From Edaphochlamys debaryana (taxonomy: Eukaryota; Chlorophyta; Chlorophyceae; Chlamydomonadales), in the NCBI GenBank assembly GCA_016858145.1, contig JAEHOE010000047.1:720253-784252 (forward strand): DNA of 64,000 nt. The letters are read 5' to 3'. Under the pieces are notes generated by a model. That model did not search any database, had not been told where the DNA came from, and saw only the letters and a program-made list of their open reading frames with translations. How positions within the stretch are numbered: the first letter of the stretch is position 1; every line of letters begins with the position of its first letter. Made by a program: the position numbers and the translations under genes. Shown here in pieces: positions 32,601 to 43,900 of the stretch.

Positions 32601-35600
32601 TCCCTCACCCACCCACCCTCGCCCCACATGCGCCTGCAGCAGCCGCTGCCGTGCGTCGCAGGCACGCACACGCACGAGACAAAACACACACGCGCCCCCT
32701 CTCCGCTTCCCCCTCCCCCTCCGCCCCCACCTGCGCCTGCAGCAGCCGCTGCCGCGCGTCGAAGGCCGCCGCTGCGTCGCTCTTGTCCCCCAGCTGCACC
32801 GCCCGCGCCACAAGCCACTTGAGCTCGCCCTCGTTCACCACCTGGGGCCCACAGGGCAAGCACGCATGAGCTGACCCGGGCGCCCGACGGAGGCGCCTGC
32901 GGCCCACCGATGCCGCCGGGCGTAGACACCGGCCCCCGGCGCAGGCGCACGTCGTCACTCGTCAGAGAGGCACGAGGACCGAGCGGAACAGACGGCGAAC
33001 TGCTGCAACCCGAACGGCAAGCGCGCATGAGCTGGATTCGACCCGAGCGTGCCGAGGGAGGGGCCTTCGGCCCAACCATGCCGCAGTCCACGCGGTCACA
33101 CGACGGGCGTATGTGGAAGCCGGGGCGCGAGGCGGGAGGCTCCCGTGGGCCGTGGCGCTGCTCGGTCCCCAGGGCTGCTCGCTGCCCTCTCCGCGGCCTC
33201 CCGCCCTCGTCCCCCCCTGCCTCTCGTTGCGGACGAGGGGCCCAGCCCAGCCCAGCCCTGCCCTACCCCAGCCCCGCCCCGCCCAGCCCCAGCCCGGCAG
33301 TGCCTGCAGCCACCCACCTTGGAGCCGGTGATGGACCCGCCCCAGCGCCCGAAGCGGATCTGTCGCGGCAGGAGCACGGAGAACACACGTCAGCGCGCCA
33401 GGCCCCCTCCTCTCCATCCTCTCCCAACTGCCCTGCCTGGCTCAGCGAGAATGCCTGCCCTTCCTTCTCTCCCTCCCCTCCCTCCCTCCCCTCCCTCTTC
33501 CCCCCTCCCTCCCCCCTCCGCCCTGCCCCCCCCCCACCTGGCTCAGCGTGTACGCCTGCACCGGCACTCCGCTGTCCGTGTAGTCCGAGGTCAGCCGCGC
33601 CAGCTGCAGCGACGACGCGATGTCGTCCAGCTGCAGGATGCGCACCGCGAAGATGCCGGTGGGCGGGGAGTAGGTCAGCACCAGGCCGTCGTAGTCGCCC
33701 AGCTTCACCAGCGCGCCTGGGAGGAGGGGAGAGGGAAGAGGGAAGAAGGGGAAGAAGGGCAACGACTGTGGGTGGGCAGTCCATCCAAGAGTGGGTGCAT
33801 GCATGTGCACGGCCCTCAGGGCGCATCGGGCTCGCTGGCCGCCTGTTTGCCTCTCGAATGACACGTAAGCCCCCCCCCCCCCGCGCTCACCCACGAAGTT
33901 GCGCATGTCGTTGTCCCGCGTGCGCTCCTCCTCCAGGGACACAGTGCCCATCTTGTCGGAGCGGACCTGGGGGAGGGGAGGGTGCGGAAGGAGGGCGGCA
34001 GGGGGGGGGGCATGGTTGAATGTTGCTGAACGTAGTTGCGCCGCCTGGGGCGAACAACCCGGGAGAGGGGATTGACGGGAAGGGTGTGGTAACGAGGTAG
34101 GGAGGGCGCCAGTCATGCTCGCTTCCCTGACTCAGGGAGCAAAGGGAGGCACACGGAGGAGCGGCCCCTCCCAGCTCCCCGACAACTGGGGGGCAGTTGG
34201 GGCAGGCGCACCTCGCAGCTGTCGTCCGCGGTTTTGATCTTGATGACGTACTGGGTGCTGGGTTTGAGCTTCTTGATCTCGTACTGCACGTGCGTACGGC
34301 AGGGGGCAGCGAGACCTTGACAAGAAGAATCGGGAGGCATTCGCAGGCGACGCAGGCCCTCTCCCAGCGGGTCGCTGCTGACAACCTGCCGCAACTGCTG
34401 GGGCCCATCCTCCCCTTTACCAAACCACTTTCTCACAGGGCCTTCCTCGGCGATACTGTACCGTTCCGCGTGAGACCACCCTCTTCCTGCCCCCGGCTTC
34501 ATCTGTACCGCCCCTTCCCCAGCTCCCGCCCTTGCCACCCCCACCCCCACGTGCCTCGAAGTACTGCACCTCCCCAGCCACGGGCTGCCGTACAGCCAGC
34601 TCCGGGCCCAGGATGGATGCAGGGGTCAGCATGATCTGAGCGGGGAGGCGAAGGGAACAGAAGTGGGCGAAACGCAAGAGGGTGTCACGATTGGGGCGGG
34701 TTGCGCACTACCTGTATGCTGCTGCCCCGGCCTCATGGAGAGTGCCCACAACCCAGACGTGGGTACGCTAGACGGGTCACACGACATTACATATCTTATT
34801 CCAGCCGCTAGTTGTAGACCTCAAGCACCCCGTCCCGAACAGCCACGCCCGCGCTCCGTCCCACCTGCGTTCCAAACACAGCTCCGCTCTTCTTGTAGAA
34901 GATTTTAAAGGTCTCCGAGTAAGGGGCGGCCTGGTAAAAGCCGATGATGATGGTGGACGACGACACCCATACCTGGGATATGCAAGTTTGTGAGGGAGAG
35001 AAGGGGTAAGTGGGGCCAAGGGGCAGGGAGGGGATGGGGCGCGGGTAGTGCGGGCAAAATGCCGACTGACGGTTGGGTGCGTCGGCACGCCGACCTGCCG
35101 ACCAACACACCCGGCGGCCTTGCCGCCAACCACTACCCGCTATCCAGTATCCACACATGGACACTAGAGCGGATTAGGATGGTGTTGGGGTGGGTGGCTG
35201 GCTGGCTGGGTGCGATTGCCAGGTGAGGGTCGCGGTTGGGGCGGCTGGGCGGGGTGGCGGACCCCCCTTGAGTTCCCCAACTGCCCTCTGCTCGAAGCGA
35301 CCGAAAAGCCAAACCATCCATGACTGCGGCCAAAAGAGCGCCCGAATCCTCAGCCTGACTGGCCCTCCTGGGCTCCGCCTGCCCCACACCCGTGTATCGG
35401 TAAGCACGCCTGGTGTGGCCATCCCCCTCAACGGCTGGCCTTACGGTACACAGTGACGGAGGCTCTGGGTTGCCGCGCACCTTCTCAGGTTTGGACAGCT
35501 GCCCCGGCTGCAGCGTCGTGGCCCGTGCGCCTGAAAGCATGCCCGGAGACAGGCCATCCCCATCTTGGTGGCGCGGAGAGGGAAAGGGGGACGGGGTTGA

Positions 35601-35759
35601 GCCGGCGTGCCATGGGGAGGGGTGCCGTCTTCAGGGGTCCCGGCACTTCGCACCACGCGGGCGTTTCTCGGCCTTGCTGCCCCTCCAAAGGCCTCAGGCG
35701 TCATCGCTGAGTTCGTAGCTCCGGGGCCCAGCTGCCCACGCACCTTGCGATGTGAGCAT
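29687..35759 (-). CDS. FN3-like single-pass membrane protein with coiled coil and acidic tail
   Basis: Fifteen minus-strand exons: 35759-35744, 35530-35481, 34972-34865, 34635-34570, 34283-34212, 33966-33891, 33716-33538, 33359-33318, 32841-32731, 32501-32412, 32012-31893, 31732-31109, 30874-30731, 30538-30434, 30181-29687. All joins keep phase (765 residues). Residues ~18-104 read as a fibronectin type III sandwich: LSKPEKVWVSSSTIIIGFY, then YEIKKLKPSTQYVIKIKT. A second unnamed region (105-240) contains FVGALVKLGDYDGLVLTY. One membrane span lies at ~263-285, followed by a coiled coil (~286-340), a Gly/Ser/Lys-rich stretch, a conserved-looking block (519-620, e.g. DAWSFIHYASHVYATHLQ) and an acidic Asp/Tyr tail. 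No signal peptide is visible from this start; an upstream exon may be missing. Exon 4 may end at 34555 through a GC donor (+5 residues). Family not recognised. Confidence 0.82.
32625..32663 (-). pseudogene. partial duplicate of an exon end inside the next intron
   Basis: This 39-base segment repeats, with few changes, the 3' end and donor of the exon at 32841-32731 (copy at 32728-32766), 103 bases further on. It encodes the same ARQRLLQA stretch, but the final CAG before the donor has become CAT. It looks like a small tandem duplication that left a decoy donor site. Confidence 0.6.
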
Positions 35760-36242
35760 GGCCCGGTCAACGGCGGGCGAACCCCGCCCAGGCTCCCGCT
35801 CCCTAGGGCGTCCACGTTCTTGCTGGTGGTGTGGATAGACTCTGCTTCTGTTGGTCCATATGCTCAGCGTTGCCGGGCTCACAACGCGATGCGCTGGCGT
35901 AAACTAGTGCCTAGAGGTTCGTGGCTTCCACGGCAGCAGCATGAGCATCATTACAGCAGTGCGGAAAGGCAGGTTCGGGCAACGTGGAACAGCGAACGAC
36001 TCTTCACCCCGCGACGGTTCCGCACTGCACAGCTCTCAACTAGAACAGCAGATCAGAGTAAGCGGTTGGTTTGATTGACATTATTCGGTGTGGCTCGCTG
36101 TGCCGTGTTGTGGGTCGCCGCGGCGACCATGACGGTGTCATGCAAGCGGGAGTTCGGCCGAGTTCCGCGCTCAAGCTTGCGTCTCCGCTAGTATCACCAA
36201 ACTGCTTGACACTTCCTCGCCGTTACACAGAACCTCGACAAG
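35760..36242. promoter_or_regulatory. shared divergent promoter region
   Basis: The FN3-like gene (minus) and the cyclophilin gene (plus) start 483 bp apart, head to head, so this interval must hold both promoters unless the FN3-like gene has an extra upstream exon. No clear TATA box or named site is visible. Confidence 0.45.
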
Positions 36243-38874
36243 ATGGCTCTGGTGAGTGTCGACGCACCCCCGTCGCCTGAATGCTGCGGCGTGTCGGCGA
36301 GCGGGCGTCGGCCGTTGACACCCATCCCATCCCGGCCTCATTGCAGCGCTCTATGGCTTCGTCTCGTGTCGCGGCGTCTCGCGTCGTCACCGCCGCGCGC
36401 CGCTCGGTGGGTGTGGCGGAGCGTGGCGCAGCGTGTGATCCAGCCAGCCAAGCTCCGTGAAGGCGTGCACATTGCAACGTATAAGTCCTTGGTAGCCAAG
36501 GCTGTGGGACGTGGGACGTGGGCAGGCACACCCAGTTTCTGCCGACAAGATCGCCAACGCCATGCAGCTCTCTGAAGCAGTCCTCGACCAGCGCGACCTT
36601 CATCTCGGCAGTCGTGGCTGCGCCATCCGCGCAGTCGCTAGGATGGCGTGGGGCGTGCGTCCCACCAGAGGACCTTTCCCCTGAGGGCACCTCGGTCCCG
36701 CCGTCTGCCCTCGCAACCTCAGGTGGTGTCCGTGCGTGCCGCCCACAACCCTGCGGCTGTCACCAAGAAGGTAGGGACTTAGGAGGCCGGGGTCTTCGCT
36801 GACGGATGAACACACGTCTTGCCTCATTGGTCGGAAATGGGAAGCAGGCTGCGGTGAGGAGGGGGCAAGGCGGCGTACCATCCCTACAGCGGAGCTGAGA
36901 AGTAGGGGAGCGGGAGCAGGCAGAGGAGGGAAGGGGATGAGCTTATGGGTCTCACGTGTGCCTTCCCTCCCCCCAGGTCTACCTGGACGTCAACATTGGC
37001 GCCAACAAGGCGGGCCGCATCGTGATCGGCCTGTACGGCGACGACGTGCCCAAGACCGTGGAGAACTTCCGGGCGCTGTGTGAGTCGCCGTACTGTACAG
37101 CACCGTACTGCAGTGGAGCTTAGCCAGCAAGGTTCCAGCAGCGGGCACCAGACCCGGCCTACAGCTCGCTCTTGCGCCCTTGCCGCCCCCCCACTCTGAC
37201 GCGTCGCTGCCACCATCCCGCCCGCTCGCCCGTCCCATTCAGGCACCGGCGAGAAGGGCTTCGGCTACACGGGCTCCCCCTTCCACCGCGTCATCAAGTG
37301 CGTGAGGGGGCAGGGCAGGCAAAGCGGGTGGGGTCTGCGGTTTCGTCAGGATAGAGGGCGTGGGGTACCTGACTGTGTTGGCATCTGCGACGCTCCACAC
37401 ACACCCCTCCCCACCACCTCCATCCACCCCCACCTGCGCCCGCAGGCAGTTCATGATCCAGGGTGAGCGGCGAGGGCCAGGGAGAGCTCTGGGGCAAGGG
37501 CGGGGGAGAGGCGCACCGCCGCGTGCATCGCCCGCACTGCCCACATCCTCGGTCGCCTCGGGGGACGCGAAGGAGGCGCTGCCTGGGGAGGACTGCGTGT
37601 ATCTTGCGGCCGCCGCATGCCTACGCTCAGGCCGCTACATGCATGCATGCGTACTGATGGTGTCTGGGGCTTAGGGATGCGCCGGGGACTGGGCTGCAAC
37701 GGGTTGTGCTCCCACGCGGACCTGGGTCTGCTCGGCGTCAAGCCGGCTGACGCCCTTTGCTCCGGTCCTACTGGCTGCCCTCCGCCGCCCCAGGTGGTGA
37801 CTTCACCGCCGGCAACGGCACCGGCGGCAAGTCCATCTACGGCGCCAAGTTCGCCGACGAGAACTTCAAGTGTGAGGCTCAGCGGGGCTGGGGGCCGTAG
37901 TTAACTTGGTTAAAAGTCACGTGAGAGGATAATCGGGGGTCAGCAGAGGACAGCGGGGAGCAGGGAGCCATAGTGGTACCGAACAGCGCCATGACCCTCC
38001 ATGCGCCTCGCACCTGTTGATGTTGGGCTGATCCCAGCCGCAGCCATCACGGGCAAGCACAGCCTAGTCCTGCCGTCACCAGCCCGTCCCCCTCACTAAC
38101 CCTGCCTTCCCCGCTGTCCGCCCGTGGCCCGCCCGCAGACAGGCACACCGGCAAGGGCATTCTGTCCATGGCCAACGCCGGCCCCAACACCAACGGCTCC
38201 CAGTGAGCAGCGGGGAGGGGCGCACAGAGGACACAGGGGCAGGAGGAGGGAGGGGCAGGGCGGGGAGGGGCGCACAGAGGTTGGGAGGGTTGTTGGTGTC
38301 CTCACGACTGCAGCCAACACCAACGGGAGGGGTCAGGCAATGTGGGGTCAGGGAGGTGGTTAGCAGTGGTTCTGGGCATCCAGGGTGGTGGAACGCCAAC
38401 TGAGAGCTAACGTGTCCCCCGGACGCCCTGACACCCCCCAGGTTCTTCATCTGCACTGTGGCCACCCCCTGGCTGGACGGCCGCCACGTGGTCTTCGGCG
38501 AGGTGGGGGCGGGCTGGGGGGGGGCTTGGGGGGAGTTGTTGGCTGAGGTGGAGATGGGAGTGGGCTCGGGGTTGGTTGGGGGGCCCAGGCGGGCCGCGAG
38601 GGGCGGACGAGGCCCCTCTGGGGCAGGGCGCGAGCGCGAGGAACTCGTCGACTCCCGCCCCGTGCTGCCAGACGCACAGCTCCCACGTCGCAACCTCGAC
38701 GCTCGCGCCTCGCACCCGCACTTCCACACCTCTGCTTCGCTTCCGCTACCACGACCGACTGCGGTGCAGGTGCTGGAGGGCATGGACATTGTGGACAAGG
38801 TGGAGGCCTTCCCCACCGGCCGCGGCGACCGCCCCGTGGAGCCCATCACCGTTGCCGCCGCGGGCGAGCTGTAA
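36243..38874 (+). CDS. organelle-targeted cyclophilin (peptidyl-prolyl cis-trans isomerase)
   Basis: Ten exons: 36243-36251, 36347-36406, 36723-36770, 36977-37079, 37243-37297, 37446-37462, 37794-37871, 38139-38202, 38442-38502, 38770-38874. Phase is kept throughout, giving 199 residues. Exons 1-3 encode a basic Ser/Arg/Ala presequence ([20 protein letters not shown]) ending near VSVRAAHN, a likely chloroplast transit peptide. The catalytic domain is complete: FHRVIKQFMIQGGDF (active-site Arg, Phe, Met, Gln), [24 protein letters not shown], and [10 protein letters not shown] with the cyclosporin-site Trp and His. The sequence is closest in memory to the plant stromal/luminal CYP20-2/CYP20-3 group; which of the two cannot be decided here. 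Exon 1 has only three codons, and exon 6 only 17 bases. The start is the first ATG of the spliced message. Confidence 0.95.
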
Positions 38875-39214
38875 GCGGCTCGACCAGAGCTACGGCATGC
38901 TTGGGAGGTCGTGCGGATGGGGATGGAGCCCCTGCAGAGGTAGAGGTGCCCGGTTGCTGCTCACAAAGGTGGCGTTGCGGGCGGGCCACGTAGTGGAGGC
39001 GCGGGAGGCGGGGTTAGAGGAGGTGCGGAGCCGGATGCTGTGGGCAGCTGGAACTGGTGTCGGCCGCATGCGGGCCGGTGGAGAGGGGCGGAGGGACCAG
39101 AAAGCAGCGGCTGGTTGGAGTGGGGTACCTACGTTAGGGCTGGCCGCCGTGAGGCAAGGCGCAGCGGGAGGAGTTGACTCGACAGGTGGAGTGGCGTCAA
39201 GGGGCGTCCGCCGG

Positions 39215-39219
39215 TGTAA
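39215..39219 (+). terminator. TGTAA poly(A) signal of cyclophilin
   Basis: Located 341 bases after the stop codon. A TGTAA overlapping the stop itself is ignored. Confidence 0.5.
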
Positions 39220-40928
39220 CCACCGGCTCACGGTTGCGTTTGGTCGGCTGGAGGTTGACATTCCTTGCAGGCCCTGACTGCAACGGCCCACCGGCGGCCC
39301 GGCCGTTGGTGTTGGAGCGTGTGCAATGATCCGTCCTGCCCAGCCTCGTACGGTACGGTGACGGGCAAGGCCCACAGAAGCCGTACGGCCATGGGTGCCC
39401 CTGGGCCAGCAGCCCCGTGCTCAGCCTGGCCCTGAAATCCTCTGCTTGGGTCCTGAGAGTACGGCATAGCCCACGCGTAGTACGGGAGCGTCATAGCCGT
39501 TGCCCACGTTGGCCCGCTGGAGGGTGCCGGGCTTTTCGGCCTTTCATTGCGGGGCGACGGGCGGCGCGGAGGCCCTCCGCAGGGTCTAGCTTACACAATA
39601 CTCGCTGCCTCCGTCTTCACGCCTAGAGCCTAGACTGTAAGCTGCTGCTGAAGTCTCACCAAGGCTCCCTGGCATACGAGGTTCTAAGTTGATCCGAAGA
39701 TGCGTCGAGGGCAGTTCGGAGCCTTGTCTGCTTCCAGGCGGAGCCGTGGAGCCAGGCAGGAAGGCCAGAGCAAGGCGAGCATGCGGGGTCCCGCGGGACT
39801 GCAGGCCTGCAATGTTGCCCGACCAGTTGTCCCTGGAGCAAGTGCCCGACGGGGCGGCGGGGACATGCGGGACTGCAGGTCGGCTAGGGTCAGCCGGGGC
39901 CTGCCTGACGGCGTGGCCGTTGAGCCCGTTCCGAGCCCCCCCTCCTCCCTTCTGCCTAATCGATAGCTCATCAGGTATAGCCCCAAGCTTGCCAGGCAGG
40001 CTCCAAGCCGTGCCCGCTCATGTCGTTGTCAGAATACGGCGATGTGCACAGGCACGGTCCACGGTAAGGTGTTGACGCACTCCAACGTTGACCAACCTGG
40101 ACTATACCCATGGCTTACCTTACATTGACGCATCCACGCTAGGCGGTCAATTAGGGCCCGGGCCGAATGGGGAACGCCGGGTCGCTTATCTTGGCGCGCG
40201 AGCCTGACTGGGACGCATACCTGACTGCCGAATGGCGAAGCGACACGGCGAGAGAGCTGGACTCCCTCGGAGGTGACAGCGCTCGGCGACATGCTGCTGT
40301 GCCGCTTGCAGTCCAAGTGCCTTGCCAGCTCATCCAAGCACTGTTCTACCCTCATTGCACTGCAGGGCTATGCCGTGCACCTATCCCACGCGGCGGGAGC
40401 TTCAGCGCTCGGCTTGCCCTCCTCGAGGTTCGTGTTAGGACATTGTGTGCAGGCAGAAGGAGCACATACAACCTGCTTCTTTGAATTGAGTCAGATGCGG
40501 AGTCAAACGGCGGAAGTAAACCGGCCGCGCCTTTGTGGTCGGCTTTGGCGGTCACGACTAGCCGCACGGTCACCACAGCGACGGGACCTAGCGTCAAAGG
40601 TGTCCCGAGGGCTCTAAGCAGGCTAGGCTTCAAACGGTTGGCGGAAACCTGGTGGACATGGCCGTGATGCCCGCAGCCCCCTCACCCCCCCTCGCCCCCT
40701 GTTCGAGACAGACAGCTGCGCCGCCAACTCGCACGCGTGCATATCCGCTGTTGTGTACAGGAGGGAATCTGTGGTGGCCCGGCCGGGACGGGGCTGCTAA
40801 GAACTCCCGAAACCCCGAACACGTTGTCGCACCAGCACGACAGGCACGCCACAGGCCCACTCCACGTGTGCAACGCTGCAACCCTCCTCTTTGTTTCACA
40901 ACTAACGGATTAACACCCCTACGCGCAG
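39220..40928. other. intergenic and unresolved 5' region of the giant gene
   Basis: No complete gene is visible. The first exon(s) of the large plus-strand gene must lie here or further left, because its first supported exon opens with a splice acceptor at 40927-40928. ATG 40167 starts a frame beginning MGNAGSLILAREPDWDAY, with a possible GTGACA donor at 40273, but its phase does not join directly to 40929. Confidence 0.35.
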
Positions 40929-43900
40929 ACTGTACTCAACAAGCATGGCACGGAACTGCAGAAGTTCTTCCAGCCGCAACAGGCGGACCCCAATGCAAAG
41001 AAGGGGCGGCGGTGAGCGGGGCTCAACCTTCGCGTGTCACGGGGCGGGGACAGAGGCAAGGCCAAGAGCGGTAGCACGGCTATCATGAAGATTATTGGGC
41101 CCTGTTGAGTGGGGGTTAGACCGCGCTCACGTCTCCTTGTGAGAGAAGGGACCTGCACAGGAGGGCAAGTGGCAGCCGCAGCTTGGGCCGATGGCTGTGG
41201 CTTCTGGGGAAGGCCGTTCGGCGGACTGGGGTGGCTTCACGCGGTGCAGCCGCCATCTAGGTCATTACGTTAGAGCACGATCGCGAGCAGGAAGACAGCT
41301 ATGCAGGGAGTATGACCGGCGAGCCTCTCCCCGCTTTTTCCACGCCGTCCACACCTCTCCGCCCCTCCCCCCCTCGCGCGCAGGGGCGCCAAGCTGCCCA
41401 TCCCTGAGCTGCTGGCCCTGCGCCAGGGTGGGTCTGTGGGCGGCATGGGCGGGATGATCGTGGGCAGCCATAGAGCTGGGTTTGAGGGCCGGATGGGTGG
41501 TTGCAATGGGGCGTCTGTGCCGGTGTGCTTGCTGCCAAGCTCACACAGCAGCTCCGCAGCAGAGGCCGCCCGACCCACATCCCCGCCTCTTCGCTTCTCC
41601 TGCCCTCCAAACGGCAGACCCTCACCCTGCCCAGACTTGTCCCTCCTGCACCCGCTGCATGCCTCGCGCCGCTTCTCCTCCCAACTCGCTTGCGCCCCTC
41701 GCCGCCCCCACCCCGCTCGACCCCACCCCATCCCACCCCCGTCTGTCGCGGCGCTCTCCTGCCAGGCCCGATCGAGGTGGCGGAGTGGCGGCAGCGCATG
41801 CACGCCGCCCGGCGGCGCGTGATCCTGGTGGTCAAGTGCACCGTGCTCATGATGCGGGGGAAGCTCAAGGTGGCCCCCGTGCCCCGACTGGACCGCTTCG
41901 ACTTCGCCATCTACTCCACGCTCGGTGCGTACGGACGTACGGCGTACGGCACCGTAAACTTGTACGGCTGTGATGGAGCGGGCTCGAGCCCTGCAGCTTC
42001 TGGTCGTTGCTGCGTGTGGGGGCCCCGGCTCTTACGTTGCGCTTGGGGAAATAAAAGCGCGTCTCCTGCTCTTTCTCTCATCGCCTGGCCTTCCTACTGC
42101 TTCCGCTGCTCTGCCGCTGCTGCCTCCAGGTGGCGACTGGATCAAGGTGGCGGAGGAGCAGCAGCGGTACATGACGCTGAGGGACCAGGTCGAGGCGGCG
42201 ACGGTGAGGGAGAGGCGCGGAGACTGGTGGGGGGGGGGGCAGCCGGGCAGGGCGGTGGGTGCCGCTCTGTTGACGTGGGGAAGACGCACTGGGGGCAGCA
42301 GCGATCGGACGGCAGAGAGTGGTGGGCAGAGTTGGATGGGGCACGGAGGCAGGGGCCGGGGAGTTTCGAGGACCTGCGCCTTCGGACAGGCCCCCCACGC
42401 CGTTGAGCCCTGGTGTCCAATGCTTGCCGCCCCACAGGTGGCCCTACAAGACGCAATCCAGGCCGCCACGGCCCCTCCAGAGCCCGTCCGGTGGGGCGCC
42501 AGGCCGGGGCTTGCACAGCGTGGTGTTCGGGGTGCCGACTGCGGCTGAGAGGGCTGGTCGGGCTGCACAGCCACTGAGGGACTCTCATGGTCTGGGGGGC
42601 ATGCGAACGGGTCTTCAGTACGAACGGCAATGGCCAATCGTCAGGAAGCAGTCGCCATGACGGCACCCGCCTGCTCTGCTGCGCTGCCCTTCCCTTCCCA
42701 CCGACAGTACGAATAGCCGCTCGCTGCCGCCGCTGGCGGTCGGCGGAGGGGGTGCCGGCTCACCGCAGGGCTCCCCCACCTCGAGCGCAAACCAGCTGCC
42801 GTGTAAGTCGGCGGGGTCAGGGCCCACAGTGCTTGGTAGCCCCCACGCAACTGTCAAGATGTGATGCAGACACAGTAGTTGTTAGCCGCGCCGTTCCGAG
42901 GCCGGAGCCGAAGGCGAGAGTGCTTGCTGGGCCGCTACGTGTCCCAACGCCGCGGGACTTGAGCTCCGCGTGTCTCGCCTGTCCTTCGTGCCTCATCTTC
43001 CTTGCCCCACAAACCCATACCCGATTCGGGTTTCCGGCTCTGGACCGTCGCAACTGCGTATCCCTGGCTACTACAAGCAGCCGCTGACACCCCTTAACCC
43101 GTGCCCGCCCCTCAGTCCTCACCGTGGACGGCCTACCTGGGGACCCGCAGCCACCCGCCTCGCCCAAGCCCCCCTCGGGCCCGGGCCGACCCCTGGTTCA
43201 CTCCACGGTCGTGGGCTCGGGCGGCGGAGGGGGCGCGGCGCGGCTGGTGGCGCCCGGGGGCTCGCCCGGCAGCAGCGGCGGCGGGGGCTCGGGGCAGGAG
43301 GCCTCGACGCCCACGGGCGGGGGCGGACGGAATCACGGCGTGGCGGGGGTGCGGTCCAATCTGGGCAGCCAGGCAGCCATGCATGCGGGCAGGGCGAACA
43401 AGGACAAGGACAAGGGTGAGCCGGGGCATGGGGCTGTGTTGAGCGCGCGCGTCAACGGCGAGAGAAGATTGAACGGCTGGAGGCCCCAAACTGAGTAGCG
43501 ACGCCTGCATGGGGACATGCAGGGCTCCGCAGGTTTCGCTTAGCCACTTAACGTGGGTATTAGGGCGTAAACAAACACCTGTATGCACGTGTTTTGGCCT
43601 CCCATCGCCCCTGCAGACTCGGGAACCCTACCGACCGCCGCGTCCGCCCCGCCCGGCGCGCTGCCGCCGGCCCGTGCGGCCAACTCGGGGCCAAACCCCG
43701 CCGCCTCGGCCCCCGGCGCCGGGCCCCCGGCCCCCCCGCGCCGCGGCAGCCTCAGCGGCTACGCGTCCTCTCCAAACGTCCCCGCTCTGGATGGTGGGTG
43801 CTCCTTGATACCGTGTACGCACTCCAAGCGCGGGGGAAAACTGAGTCGGAGGGCGGGACCGGGGCAGGGGAGGGGAGCCCGACCCACATCAGGATTCACG

